Assembly (NCBI GenBank): GCA_002718715.1
Contig: PBFJ01000041.1
Location: 1 to 64,000 of the forward strand
Direction of reading: 5' to 3'
DNA: 64,000 nt
From: a bacterium
GTDB taxonomy: Bacteria > Patescibacteriota > Gracilibacteria > UBA1369 > GCA-2718715
The notes under the pieces are model-generated. The model saw nothing but the letters and a program-made list of their open reading frames with translations, was not told where the DNA came from and did no database searches. Every line of letters begins with the position of its first letter. Position 1 is the stretch's first letter. A program made the translations under genes and the position numbers. Shown in pieces: positions 1-9,258 of the stretch.

Positions 1-525
1 AAAGATGAAATTGAAATTAAGAAAATTGCTGAATATTTTGATATTAGATTTTATATCTTAAGACCAACAGAAATTGTAGGAGATAAAAGCTTGAATGCAA
101 AAAAATTTATTAATAATTATAAGTCTAGTTCTCTTATTAAGAAGTATTTTTTAAAATCATTCTACAAGAAAAGATTATCCCATTTCGTTTCATCAAATTT
201 TTTAATCCAAAATATAATTAAAATAATTGAAGGAAAAATAACTGAAGGTATTTATATAGTTTCCCAAGATAATGAAAGTTTGAATAGTTTTTTTGAAATT
301 TTAAAAGTAATTGATTCAAAACTATATCCAAAAATAAAAGCTAACAATTTTAATTTTTATTTACCATTATGGTTACTTTTTTCTTTTTTTTATATGATTT
401 TCAGATCAAATCAAGTTTCAATTAAATCGAGATTCATATCTAAAAATCCGATCATTGATCCACACAATTATTTTAATTTTAAGAATGACTTTTTAGAACA
501 TATTGATTATGTTTTAAAAAAATAA
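1..525 (+). CDS. C-terminal part of an SDR-like (NAD-dependent epimerase/dehydratase-type) protein, 5' truncated by the window
   Basis: The frame is open from base 1 and ends at the TAA at 523-525, so the gene begins outside the window; an internal TTG at 91 is not needed as a start. Near the visible N-terminus the residues LRPTEIVG resemble the LRP-x-N-x-YG strand that follows the active site in extended SDR sugar epimerases. Further on, a hydrophobic segment (FLIQNIIKIIEG) followed by GIYIVSQD resembles the SDR 'NVAEAI...G..YNVG' region. A hydrophobic stretch lies near residues 90-105 of the visible part. The fit is partial and the Rossmann GxxGxxG part lies outside the window. It precedes the glycosyltransferase at 538 by 12 bases, so the two are probably co-transcribed. 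Confidence 0.6.
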   Translation, partial: KDEIEIKKIAEYFDIRFYILRPTEIVGDKSLNAKKFINNYKSSSLIKKYFLKSFYKKRLSHFVSSNFLIQNIIKIIEGKITEGIYIVSQDNESLNSFFEILKVIDSKLYPKIKANNFNFYLPLWLLFSFFYMIFRSNQVSIKSRFISKNPIIDPHNYFNFKNDFLEHIDYVLKK

Positions 526-537
526 TAAATAAATATT

Positions 538-1659
538 ATGAGAAAAATTCTATTAATTTCTAATTTTTATTCAGAATATATTTCTGCAGGTACTTCTCAA
601 AGGACAAAAGATATTAAAAAAGGACTTACTGATTTGGGATGTGAATGTAAAGTAGTAACAATCAAGAGAAGTAGAAATCCTATTCAAAAAGAGCCTGACA
701 AAAAAGAAATTATAGGAATTAATTCTCTTTCAAGCAGATATGCAATACCTATCTATCCTTTATTAAGATTCTTTAGATTATTAAAAGGTTATAACTTGGT
801 TCATATAATTGATCATTGGTCGGGGTTGAATATTATTAGCGTAATATTTTGTTTAGTTTCTAAAACACCATATATATATTCTCCCTGCGGTGCATTAAAA
901 CCTATAGGAAGAAATATACTAATAAAAAAGTTATACAACTTTATTTTTTTAAAATTTCTTTTAAATAATGCAAAATATATATTTGCAGTAACTAAAAAAG
1001 AAAAATCAGAAATAAAACTTCTTTCAAAAAAAAAGTTAAAAATTAAAGTTATACCAAATGGAATATGGGAAAAATCTGAAACTAATTTTCAAATAGATAG
1101 AAGAACTAAAAAAAAATTAGAAAATTTAATTAAACCAAAAAAGTTTATTTTATTCGTTGGAAGGCTTAGTTATGTTAAAGGACCTGATATTCTTTTTGAT
1201 GCATTTTTGAAAATAAATAATATAGATAAGTATGCTTTAGTTTATGCTGGTCCTGATGAAAATATGAAAGGAGAAATATTAAAGAAATTAAGAAATTTTC
1301 CAAATATTAATGTAATTTTTTTAGGTTCAGTTACACCAAAAGTAAGAAACTTTTGTATGAAAAATGCCCTCTTAACAGTTATTCCTTCAAGAAGAGAAGC
1401 CATGTCAATGGTTGCTCTTGAGACTTCAATTTTAGGTACACCTTTTATTGCTACAAAATCATGCGGACTATCTGATTTCTCAATTAACAATGCAGGCTTT
1501 ATATGTGAACCTAATTCAAACTCGATATCAAAAAGACTTAATTTTTTATTAAAAAATCCAGAAGAAATATTAATTACAGGTAAGAACGCACAATCCTACG
1601 TTAAAAAAAATTATACTTGGGAGAAAATTTTATTAGAAATGAATTCTTATTTTAAATAA
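538..1659 (+). CDS. GT4-family glycosyltransferase
   Basis: This 373-residue GT-B enzyme should transfer a sugar from a nucleotide donor to a growing glycan on the cytoplasmic face. The N-terminal acceptor domain begins with a short hydrophobic strand and contains a PCGALKPIGR loop. The C-terminal donor domain has FVGRLSYVKGPDIL near residue 206 and the GT4 E-x7-E region near residue 283 (REAMSMVALETSILGTP). Length is normal for GT4. The ATG at 538 is the first start after the upstream stop at 525. Donor and acceptor cannot be read from the sequence. The next gene converges from the other strand, so transcription probably ends in the 44-bp gap after 1659. Confidence 0.88.
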   Translation: MRKILLISNFYSEYISAGTSQRTKDIKKGLTDLGCECKVVTIKRSRNPIQKEPDKKEIIGINSLSSRYAIPIYPLLRFFRLLKGYNLVHIIDHWSGLNIISVIFCLVSKTPYIYSPCGALKPIGRNILIKKLYNFIFLKFLLNNAKYIFAVTKKEKSEIKLLSKKKLKIKVIPNGIWEKSETNFQIDRRTKKKLENLIKPKKFILFVGRLSYVKGPDILFDAFLKINNIDKYALVYAGPDENMKGEILKKLRNFPNINVIFLGSVTPKVRNFCMKNALLTVIPSRREAMSMVALETSILGTPFIATKSCGLSDFSINNAGFICEPNSNSISKRLNFLLKNPEEILITGKNAQSYVKKNYTWEKILLEMNSYFK

Positions 1660-1703
1660 TTAAACAAATTTTTATATTATGAGAATTATCTTTTTATTAG
1701 AAT

Positions 1704-2804
1704 TTAATTGGATTCAAATAAATTTTGCAAATTGTTACTCAATGTTGAATAATTAAATATAGGCATTAAGTTTTCTTCATTAATTTTTGATAGAGATTCT
1801 TTTCTTTTTTTTATCTCAATACTATTTAAAGGTTTTATTTCATCTAAAAATTTAGAAAGTTCATTGTTAGATTGAAAAAATTTAGAATTTGGGAATAACT
1901 CCCTATTTATATCAATATCTCTTACTATCAAGGGAATTTCGTAAAGGTCTGCTTCTAAAACGGGTATACCAAATCCTTCATTTTTTGATGTAGAAATATA
2001 AGCTGAAGAGTAGAGTAAAAGATTACAAAGATCTTTTTGGCTAAGTTTTGGGAAATAATTAATATTGGATCTAATTCTATTACCATTGATTGTCTTATTG
2101 GCTTCAATTAACTTTCTTATTTTCTTGCTGGTTGGATATCCTACTAAATTAACATTAAATAAATTTTCAGTTGTCGATAAGGCTTCTAATAAATCTAAAT
2201 GACACTTTCGTGGAGTTAATGTGGCTATATATATTATGTTAGGTAAATCTAAATTCAAAGCCTTATAAATAAAATCATTTTTTTTAAGTTCATTATTAGC
2301 AATTTTATTTGATTTTCTAATGAAGTCTCTGTTAACAGAATTATATAAATATGAAACTTCTTTTTTTCTTCCTGAGAATTTTTCTATTGCTAGCTTTGAA
2401 GTTTTACTTACTGTTAATATATTTGAATAATTTCTTATAAAGTATAAAAAAATAAAATAAGAAAATGAATTATGCCTTGCAAATTCTTTTTTTTTCCAAG
2501 ATAAATCATGAATTTGAATAAAAATTCTACTCGAAAACAAGGCTAAAATTGAAGGATTAAAATCTGTTATGAAAAAATAATTTTTTAAGATAGAGTAGTA
2601 AAAAATTAAGAGCTCCACTTTTAAAAATTTTATGAGTCTAAAAAATGTTTTTAAAAATATTGAATTATGTTTTTTCTCTTTAATTAATATTAATTTCACA
2701 GGGATGTTAATTTTTTTAATTAAATCTTTTAATAATAAGTATCTATTAAAAGCTCCACTAGTGCCATTAAAATAAGGATAAAGAAGAATTACTTTTTTAT
2801 TCAT
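1704..2804 (-). CDS. GT4-family glycosyltransferase
   Basis: This 366-residue protein has the C-terminal GT4 donor-binding domain: IATLTPRKCHLDLLEAL (the usual 'vG.l.prKg...ll.A' element) and, later, STSKNEGFGIPVLEADLYEIP, which carries the E-G-F-G-I-P-V-L-E signature typical of mannosyl/rhamnosyl-type GT4 enzymes. The N-terminus starts with a short strand (VILLYPYF) and contains hydrophobic segments around residues 55-95 that may hold the protein to the inner membrane. It stands alone on the minus strand, converging with the GT4 gene on its left. About 225 bp of AT-rich DNA upstream would hold its promoter. The sugar transferred is unknown. Confidence 0.85.
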   Translation of the reverse strand: MNKKVILLYPYFNGTSGAFNRYLLLKDLIKKINIPVKLILIKEKKHNSIFLKTFFRLIKFLKVELLIFYYSILKNYFFITDFNPSILALFSSRIFIQIHDLSWKKKEFARHNSFSYFIFLYFIRNYSNILTVSKTSKLAIEKFSGRKKEVSYLYNSVNRDFIRKSNKIANNELKKNDFIYKALNLDLPNIIYIATLTPRKCHLDLLEALSTTENLFNVNLVGYPTSKKIRKLIEANKTINGNRIRSNINYFPKLSQKDLCNLLLYSSAYISTSKNEGFGIPVLEADLYEIPLIVRDIDINRELFPNSKFFQSNNELSKFLDEIKPLNSIEIKKRKESLSKINEENLMPIFNYSTLSNNLQNLFESN

Positions 2805-3029
2805 AGTATTCTTTTAAAGCAATTTATAGCTTTGATTTTTTGTTTTTATTAATTTACTATTTTTAATTTATATAATCAAATATTTAAAAGAAATATAAAG
2901 ATTATTGTTTAATGAAATTTAAATTTCAATTTTTTTATAAAATTTGAAATAATACATAATAATTTATAATCTTATTAAAATTAATATTATTAAATTTTAG
3001 TTTCCGCTATTAACACTTAAGAAATATTT

Positions 3030-3722
3030 CTAGATTTGGCTATCAATGATGTCCTTAAAGTCTTTAAAACAAAAGACATTATTATTTTTAGCATAGTTTT
3101 CAATATCTCTAAATTCAGACCATCTAGATAAAAAAACAAAATCTATTCCTATTTTTTTTGCTGATAAATAATCATATCTACTATCTCCTATATAAATAGA
3201 ATTAGATATTTCATCGATTTTATCTTTGAAAATATTTTTAAATATTTCATCTTTAGATAATGGACTTCCATAAATACCTCCATTAAAACTTTTATGTAAT
3301 TGTTTTTTTTTAAAGATATTTATTAGTTCATTTTGGTCTGAACCACTTACTACATACCAAACTCCATCAGAGTATTTTCTATATTGCATTATTTCTATAG
3401 ATATTTCGCATGATTCCAGTTTTTTCCGAACTATTGAGCCATAATTTTCTAGTAATTGTTCTACATTAATACAATTTTTATCTAAATTATGATTTGATGA
3501 AATAGTTTCAAAAAAATAATTAAATTTTTCATATCTAGATATTCCTCCATTCATTATGTGGAATTGGACTAATTCTTCAGCCGCCTCATTTCCATAATGA
3601 TAAACAACCTCTTTAAAAGCTTCAGTTTTAATTTTATTTGAGTTAAGGATTATTCCGTCACAGTCAAAAATTAGGTTTTTGTATGATTGCAAATTTTTCA
3701 ATTTAGCCATTAAAAGCTCCAA
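3030..3722 (-). CDS. HAD-superfamily phosphatase (beta-phosphoglucomutase-like), likely ulosonic-acid or sugar phosphatase
   Basis: This 230-residue haloacid dehalogenase-type hydrolase shows motif I FDCDGIILNS (nucleophile D20 and D22), motif II VVSGSDQ near residue 124, a lysine in SPLSKDEIFK (motif III) and motif IV YIGDSRYDYLSAKK near residue 178. A helical cap lies between motifs I and II, as in the beta-phosphoglucomutase/Gph group and unlike compact KdsC. The gene overlaps the 3' end of the KdsB-like gene by 20 bases; a second in-frame ATG (residue 5) would reduce this to 8. Its place after an aldolase and a CMP-sugar synthetase suggests it removes phosphate from the sugar acid before activation. 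That role is inference. Confidence 0.85.
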   Translation of the reverse strand: MELLMAKLKNLQSYKNLIFDCDGIILNSNKIKTEAFKEVVYHYGNEAAEELVQFHIMNGGISRYEKFNYFFETISSNHNLDKNCINVEQLLENYGSIVRKKLESCEISIEIMQYRKYSDGVWYVVSGSDQNELINIFKKKQLHKSFNGGIYGSPLSKDEIFKNIFKDKIDEISNSIYIGDSRYDYLSAKKIGIDFVFLSRWSEFRDIENYAKNNNVFCFKDFKDIIDSQI

Positions 3723-4431
3723 TGATTTTTTCTATGTCATCTGGAACGTCAACTGAAATTGAACTTGAGTCACATTCGAACATAAGAACTTTTCTACCAT
3801 TCTCAATGAATCTTAAGATTTCTATATCCTCTCTTTCCTCGAGGAAACCCTTGTTTTGGTTTTTTTTTATAAAATTTAAATCATTCTTGTTATATCCATA
3901 AATGCAGACTTGTCGCTTTAATCCAGATAAACTTTTATCTATAGATTTGAATCCAGGGATTTGGTTCCTTGACATGTAAATTAAATAATTTTGCTTATCA
4001 ATAATAACTTTAGGTATATTTATTGAATAAAAATCTTCCCAATTATTTATTGGAGCAAATCCATTTACTACTATGGATGGATTTTTAATCTTGAGTTCTA
4101 TGCATTTAGTTATATCTAATGGATTAACAAGAGGTTCATCCCCTTGAACATTGATGAAGTAATCATAATTTAAATCGTTAATAACTTCGGCAATTCTATC
4201 TGTTCCAGTTCTTGCATTCTTGCTTGTAATCAAGCAATTAAAATTATTCTTTTTAACTATATCTCTTATTCTTTCATCATCCGTAAGGATAAAAATGTCA
4301 TTTCTATTAATTGCCTTTTCTGCGGCTTCAGCTACATGAAGTATCATTTCTTTTCCTATTATTTTCGCAAGAGGTTTCCCGGGAAATCTAGATGATTTAT
4401 ATCGTGCTGGAATTACAACGCAACTTTTCAT
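3703..4431 (-). CDS. kdsB: KdsB-like CMP-ulosonic acid synthetase (3-deoxy-manno-octulosonate cytidylyltransferase family)
   Basis: This 242-residue enzyme transfers CMP from CTP to a 2-keto-3-deoxy sugar acid. It carries the KdsB N-terminal nucleotide loop VIPARYKSSRFPGKPL (residues 6-21), FILTDDERI, GTDRIAEV and the metal-binding VQGDEPLVNP near residue 95. KdsB proteins are about 245-255 residues, so length is normal. The usual 'H-x-SGTDR' is NARTGTDR here, a hint that the substrate may not be ordinary Kdo. The gene starts at an ATG overlapping the aldolase stop by 4 bases and overlaps the following HAD gene, so the three form one operon. No other Kdo or lipid A gene is nearby, so this is probably not the housekeeping KdsB. 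Confidence 0.85.
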   Translation of the reverse strand: MKSCVVIPARYKSSRFPGKPLAKIIGKEMILHVAEAAEKAINRNDIFILTDDERIRDIVKKNNFNCLITSKNARTGTDRIAEVINDLNYDYFINVQGDEPLVNPLDITKCIELKIKNPSIVVNGFAPINNWEDFYSINIPKVIIDKQNYLIYMSRNQIPGFKSIDKSLSGLKRQVCIYGYNKNDLNFIKKNQNKGFLEEREDIEILRFIENGRKVLMFECDSSSISVDVPDDIEKIIGAFNG

Positions 4432-6062
4432 AAATTAAAACCATAAATACTTTTTGAACTGACATTAAAATAATTAGTTGGAGTAATGGAGTAAATATTA
4501 ATTTTTTCATACTTTTTTTTGAATATAGCAAAAATACTTTCTACCTCTTGATTTCTTATATCTCCTTTTGGATAACCATCAAATCCGGCAAGTATAATAT
4601 TATTTACATCAGTCGCTCCTAATGTAGCTAAGGCATAAGCTAATGCAATTGGGGAAGGAATAGTACAGTAATTTTTTAATGATTCCATAGTGCTTCGCTC
4701 AATTTCCAAACCATAATCTAATACTCTATTATTTTTTAGTTTAAGTTTTATTTTTTCTGGAAGCATAGAATAAGGAGTTATTATTAATTGATTTAAAAAT
4801 TCAAATGAGATGTTATCTGCAAGTAATCTCATTGGATGTGCAAATACTCTCGCATCAATTAATTCTTGGTTTATATAGGACTTAGAATTTATTCCAATTA
4901 CATATAAATTTTCATTGGATATAAATTCCTCTAATTTATCTTTAAAGTTTAAAATTCCTTCACTATTCCCGAGCAATAAAATTTTTTCTTGTTTGATTTT
5001 ATTTTTTGGAGCATCTTGACCTCTTGGTTTACCCTCAAAAAAAGTCCTAGCTTTTAATAATTTATGAGAATTAAATGTTCTAGATTTGTCATTCTTTAAG
5101 TAATCAATTGCTCCTATTATTTCTGCTGTGCTATATCGAGAATCAGTAAGCATTGTTTGTATAAATGAGGGGTGAATTTTATATTTTGCAGATAAGAAAT
5201 AAAATCTATTTTTACCCCATTTATGTTTCTCTTTTAATTTTTCGAACCATTTCTTTGAATGGTTTATTAATGGAATTATATTTATTTTTTCCCTATATTT
5301 TGGGGTTAGAGAAATTAAAAGCTCCTCAATGTCTGTGTTGCCTGGGCCACGACCCATCCCTAATATTGTCGCGTCTAGCCAAGTGCTTCCCATGCTAATT
5401 GAACTTAAGGTATTATCAGGTGCTTTACCAAGATTATTATGTGCGTGAATTCCAATATCAAAATTTGTTTCTTGAGCTAAAATTTTTAATTTACTATTAT
5501 ATTCAATTGAGTCCATACTTCCAGTACTATCTGCCAAATAAATAGCAGATAAAGATAGTTTTTTTATACTATTAGCTATATTTCTAAGATTTTTAAAATC
5601 TAAAAAAGCTCCATGCATAATATTTATGCAAATTTCAAAACCTTTTTCTTTAAGTAATTGGTAAACAACTTTTGCTATATCAATTTCTTCGTAAGTACAT
5701 GCAAGCCTTATGATATCAACTTTTGAGTTGTTGCTTTCAAAAGGAAATAATCTATTTATTTTATTTTTGATTTCATTATGGTTTTCAAATTCTTTTATAT
5801 TTACCATAACAGCTATTTTTAAATTTTTGCTATCAAATTTCTCTAAAAAATCATCTCTTGTAAATGCTAAGGGACCTTTATATTGGTCATTAATTAAAGA
5901 TCTAAAGCCTAATTCTAATATATCGATATTACAGCTTCTGATTACATCAATATGTTCTCTAATAAGATCAATATCAAAATCCCAATTATTGTAATAACCT
6001 CCATCTCTGAGGGTACAATCAAGAATCTTTAAAGATTTTTTATTTTCTTCTTTATAATTCAT
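4428..6062 (-). CDS. DRE-TIM aldolase (HMGL-like) fused to an unassigned C-terminal domain
   Basis: Residues about 10-270 form an HMG-CoA-lyase/4-hydroxy-2-oxovalerate aldolase barrel. It starts with LDCTLRDGGYYNNWDF (Arg-Asp metal/enolate site), has a central GIHAHNNLGKAPDN metal-binding HxH and ends with LGMGRGPGNTDIEELL, close to the GRGAGNT signature of pyruvate aldolases. Residues about 350-544 are a separate Rossmann-like domain opening with ILLLGNSEGI and ending with NIYSITPTNYFN. Barrel enzymes of this group join or split pyruvate and an aldehyde, so making a 2-keto sugar acid for the downstream KdsB-like enzyme is an attractive but unproven role. The stop overlaps the KdsB-like start. 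It is first in a three-gene operon with about 225 bp of divergent upstream DNA. Confidence 0.82.
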   Translation of the reverse strand: MNYKEENKKSLKILDCTLRDGGYYNNWDFDIDLIREHIDVIRSCNIDILELGFRSLINDQYKGPLAFTRDDFLEKFDSKNLKIAVMVNIKEFENHNEIKNKINRLFPFESNNSKVDIIRLACTYEEIDIAKVVYQLLKEKGFEICINIMHGAFLDFKNLRNIANSIKKLSLSAIYLADSTGSMDSIEYNSKLKILAQETNFDIGIHAHNNLGKAPDNTLSSISMGSTWLDATILGMGRGPGNTDIEELLISLTPKYREKINIIPLINHSKKWFEKLKEKHKWGKNRFYFLSAKYKIHPSFIQTMLTDSRYSTAEIIGAIDYLKNDKSRTFNSHKLLKARTFFEGKPRGQDAPKNKIKQEKILLLGNSEGILNFKDKLEEFISNENLYVIGINSKSYINQELIDARVFAHPMRLLADNISFEFLNQLIITPYSMLPEKIKLKLKNNRVLDYGLEIERSTMESLKNYCTIPSPIALAYALATLGATDVNNIILAGFDGYPKGDIRNQEVESIFAIFKKKYEKINIYSITPTNYFNVSSKSIYGFNL

Positions 6063-6287
6063 ATCATGTGTTAATAATTTAGAATTATTTATTCTGCCTT
6101 ATTACCTAATATTACTTAACTTATTCTATATTAAGTTGATAGATAATTTAAATTTTAACCTTTTTTAAATTATTTTTTTTACACATAAATTAATGATTTT
6201 GCAAGCCCGCAATATTTCAAAAATGATTATTATTTAATAATTAGCTTATTAAATAACTTAGAATGTTTACTACTGAATAATAATCTG

Positions 6288-7346
6288 GTGTTTCTTTCGG
6301 ATAAAGAATGTTGTAGTGTCAAAATACTCCAAAATGCGACTATTAAGGAGGCAGTAGAGATACTAGAAAAAAGTAATTTAAAAATAGTATTGGTAATTAA
6401 TCAAGATAATATTCTTAAAGGTACAATCTATGATGGTGATATTAGAAGAGCCTTATTAAAAGGACTTAGTTTAAATTGCAAAATTGATAAAGTTATGTCA
6501 AGAAATTATATAAAGGTTTCTATGCAAGTTACCTATAAAGAGGTTAAGGAAATAATGCAGAAAAATTCAATTTTGCATATACCTGTTACTGATGTGGAAG
6601 ATAAACTTTTAGGTCTACATGTCTTGGATAATTATTCTTTTGAAAAAGATTCAAAAAAATATCCAAATTCTGTGCTTTTAATGGCAGGAGGCAGAGGTAA
6701 AAGATTAATGCCTTTAACTGAAAACTGTCCAAAACCCTTAATTAAAATTAATGGAAAGCCTTTACTAGAAATTATATTAGAGAAATGTATAAAAGTAGGT
6801 TTAAGAAACTTTTATATTTCAGTTCATTATTTATCTGATCAAATTATAAATTACTTTGGCAATGGAGAAAAATGGGATATTTCTATATCTTACTTACATG
6901 AAGAGAAACCTATGGGCACTGCTGGTGCCTTAAGCTTATTACCTAAAACAATTAGTCATCCATTATTAATAATGAATGGTGATATTTTAACTAAAATCAA
7001 TATTCCTCAGTTTCTTGAATTTCATGAAAAAAATTGTGCCGATATTACGGTTGCAGGAAGTGAACACTATTACACGAGTCCATATGGAGTTGTAGAGGTA
7101 GAGGGTATAAATTTTAAATCTATAGTTGAAAAACCTACTTTTAAAAACTTTATAAATGCTGGCATTTATATAATTAATCCATCAATTATGAAAAAATTAA
7201 ATAACGAAGAATACCTAGACATGCCCGATCTCTTAAATGAGCGATTAGGGGATAATTATAAAAAAGTAGTTTACCCAATACATGAGTATTGGCTGGATAT
7301 TGGCCGCATTGATAGTCTTAATAAGGCAAAAGATGAGTGGGAATAA
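6288..7346 (+). CDS. ptmE: CBS-pair nucleotidyltransferase, PtmE-like (glucosamine-1-P guanylyltransferase of legionaminate synthesis)
   Basis: The 352-residue protein has two CBS domains (residues about 1-60 and 65-120) followed by a sugar-nucleotidyltransferase domain with MAGGRGKRLMPLTENCPKPL near residue 130 and NGDILTK near residue 230. In Campylobacter jejuni the same architecture (PtmE) makes a GDP-hexosamine that feeds CMP-legionaminate synthesis; the legionaminate genes start 2 kb away. The start is GTG at 6288; no in-frame ATG lies between it and the upstream stop that would give a better N-terminus. It is divergent from the aldolase operon and convergent with the next gene. Specificity for GTP and GlcN-1-P is inferred from family and context. 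Confidence 0.82.
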   Translation: MFLSDKECCSVKILQNATIKEAVEILEKSNLKIVLVINQDNILKGTIYDGDIRRALLKGLSLNCKIDKVMSRNYIKVSMQVTYKEVKEIMQKNSILHIPVTDVEDKLLGLHVLDNYSFEKDSKKYPNSVLLMAGGRGKRLMPLTENCPKPLIKINGKPLLEIILEKCIKVGLRNFYISVHYLSDQIINYFGNGEKWDISISYLHEEKPMGTAGALSLLPKTISHPLLIMNGDILTKINIPQFLEFHEKNCADITVAGSEHYYTSPYGVVEVEGINFKSIVEKPTFKNFINAGIYIINPSIMKKLNNEEYLDMPDLLNERLGDNYKKVVYPIHEYWLDIGRIDSLNKAKDEWE

Positions 7347-7377
7347 TAAAAATAACTTTGTAAGTCCTAAGTTGGAC

Positions 7378-7390
7378 ACATTAAAAATGT
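7378..7390. terminator. Weak hairpin between convergent genes
   Basis: A 5-bp perfect stem ACATT/AATGT with loop AAA is followed by a T-rich run. It lies in the 68-bp gap between two convergent genes and could end transcription from either side. A second small GC-rich stem (GTCC/GGAC) sits just upstream at about 7363-7376. Both are short, so the call is tentative. Confidence 0.3.
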
Positions 7391-7414
7391 AATAAATTTT
7401 TGTTTTTGCATAGA

Positions 7415-9202
7415 TTATTTGTTATTTATTATTTTATTTATTACTGAGGAAGCTGAATCAATATTATACAAACTAAGTTCGCTAAAAAGTTCTTTTGAAT
7501 TACGTGAAATTTTACTATTAAATTTATTATAACTTGATTGAATTGAAATAGACTTAATTAATTTTTCACCATTGAAAGTTAATTTTTTTATAATTGATAA
7601 AATTTTATCATTTTTTTTCTTATTAAAGAAAAAATATGAATCATTAAAGAATTTTTTATTTTCACTAAAAAAGATAATTGGTTTATTAAAAGAAAATGCT
7701 GCTTTTATTGCTGCCCCTTGAAAGCCTAGAGATATAATAAAATCAGAGTAATAAGAATTTGAAAAATTAGCTTTTTCTTGTGAGATATAAATTAAATTTG
7801 AATTCTGAATATGTTGGTTTAAAAAGCCATCTCTTTTATTGTGCACTAATACTATTTTTTCAAGCTTTGATATTTTGAGAGAATATAAGCAAGAAATTAC
7901 ATCTTCCTCTTTTATATGATAATTGAAGCCATATAAGCTATCGAAAATTGATATTTTTAATCTTGAAGATTTATATTTTTTAAGATCTAATTTATTAGTT
8001 GAATTTTTTTTATTTTTGCTTTGTTCTCTTGCGAATTCGATTTGTGGACATAAAGCATTTTTGATTTCCACATTTTCACTTTTTAATCTTTTTACTGCTT
8101 TATATTGTTCGCATCTTTGTGAACCGAATGTAATAAGATAATTTGGATTTCTTATAAGGTCAATTTGAGAATTGCCAGGGTAATTTTTATTAACAGGAAA
8201 ACCCATAGAAAAATCATAGAAAATTGAAAGTACATTAGTATCTCTACATGCTTGAAATAGTATATTTTCATGCTTGAATGAAATATAAGAACAAACTATA
8301 TATTTTAGTTTCAATGAATTTATTGTATTGACGCAACAAAAATAATAAATTTTACAAGAAATAATTTCTAAAATTTCACTCAAAAGATTATGTTTAATAA
8401 TTTTAAAAATATTATTTTTAAAAATATTTATACTAAAAATAAGTACATTAGAAATTAGATTAAGCTTGTTTCGATTACCATAAATATACATCGATAAATA
8501 ATCTAAACTTACGAATTCATTTGAGATAGATAAATCTTTTGTTAATTTAAAATATGCTTGTGATTTTTTAAGATTTTTATGATGAATAAATCCTTTATTA
8601 GAATTATTAAATGTATTAAATTTTTTTGTTTTAAGGAATGGTTTGGTAAAAGAGCTTTTATCAATTGATAAACTTTTCCAATCAAAATCTAAATCTTTTG
8701 AGGGTTTTATAATAACAGAGATTTTATTAATCTTAATTTTAATTAAGTATTTTCTTAAATAATATCTTTTGAATAATTCATCAACAATTTTATTACCGCT
8801 AGAACAACAGTGAAAAATAAAATTACTTTTAGGTATAGATTTTAAGTTGATTTCAACTAATGATATTAAATATCTAATGTTAATACAATTTTGAGCCTCA
8901 TCTGGGATACCAAAGATATCATTAGTTTTTAATTTAAGGATTTTCCTATAATATCTTTTCGCAACCAATATAAAATGAAATGCGAGATATTCAAAATCTT
9001 CAATTTCTGCAATTGAGATATCGGGATATTTTTTTTCACAATGAAAATCAAATCTTTTAGTTCCTAAAATATTTTTTAAACTTTTTTCATTTTTAAAAAA
9101 TTCAATTATTAATTTAATTATTAGATTAAGATTATAGCAGGAATAAATTACTGGAATATTTTGGTTGTTGAGCTTATTATTTTTACAAATCTTTTTTATC
9201 AT
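7415..9202 (-). CDS. Uncharacterised soluble protein, possible GT-B surface-carbohydrate transferase
   Basis: I do not recognise this 595-residue protein with certainty. It is lysine-, asparagine- and isoleucine-rich with no clear signal peptide or membrane span. Near residues 490-525, SDFIISLGFQGAAIKAAFSFNKPIIFF has the layout of the GT-B 'D..is..s....EA...kkPvi' donor-site helix found in capsule-type transferases. Two other large proteins here (40198-41757 and 57814-59544) have a comparable C-terminal layout, so the three may be distant members of one fold class. It stands between the PtmE-like gene and legB, on the same strand as legB but after it, with 56 bases between them. A role in adding the legionaminate product is possible but unproven. 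Confidence 0.5.
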   Translation of the reverse strand: MIKKICKNNKLNNQNIPVIYSCYNLNLIIKLIIEFFKNEKSLKNILGTKRFDFHCEKKYPDISIAEIEDFEYLAFHFILVAKRYYRKILKLKTNDIFGIPDEAQNCINIRYLISLVEINLKSIPKSNFIFHCCSSGNKIVDELFKRYYLRKYLIKIKINKISVIIKPSKDLDFDWKSLSIDKSSFTKPFLKTKKFNTFNNSNKGFIHHKNLKKSQAYFKLTKDLSISNEFVSLDYLSMYIYGNRNKLNLISNVLIFSINIFKNNIFKIIKHNLLSEILEIISCKIYYFCCVNTINSLKLKYIVCSYISFKHENILFQACRDTNVLSIFYDFSMGFPVNKNYPGNSQIDLIRNPNYLITFGSQRCEQYKAVKRLKSENVEIKNALCPQIEFAREQSKNKKNSTNKLDLKKYKSSRLKISIFDSLYGFNYHIKEEDVISCLYSLKISKLEKIVLVHNKRDGFLNQHIQNSNLIYISQEKANFSNSYYSDFIISLGFQGAAIKAAFSFNKPIIFFSENKKFFNDSYFFFNKKKNDKILSIIKKLTFNGEKLIKSISIQSSYNKFNSKISRNSKELFSELSLYNIDSASSVINKIINNK

Positions 9203-9258
9203 ATTAATTTAGAGTGATTTTATGGAAGTTTATAAAATATTTCATATGCCAACATTAA

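Noticed and set aside
3703-4431. Housekeeping KdsB for lipid A core
   Set aside because: It is operon-linked to an aldolase and HAD enzyme, has a changed motif, and no other Kdo genes are present.
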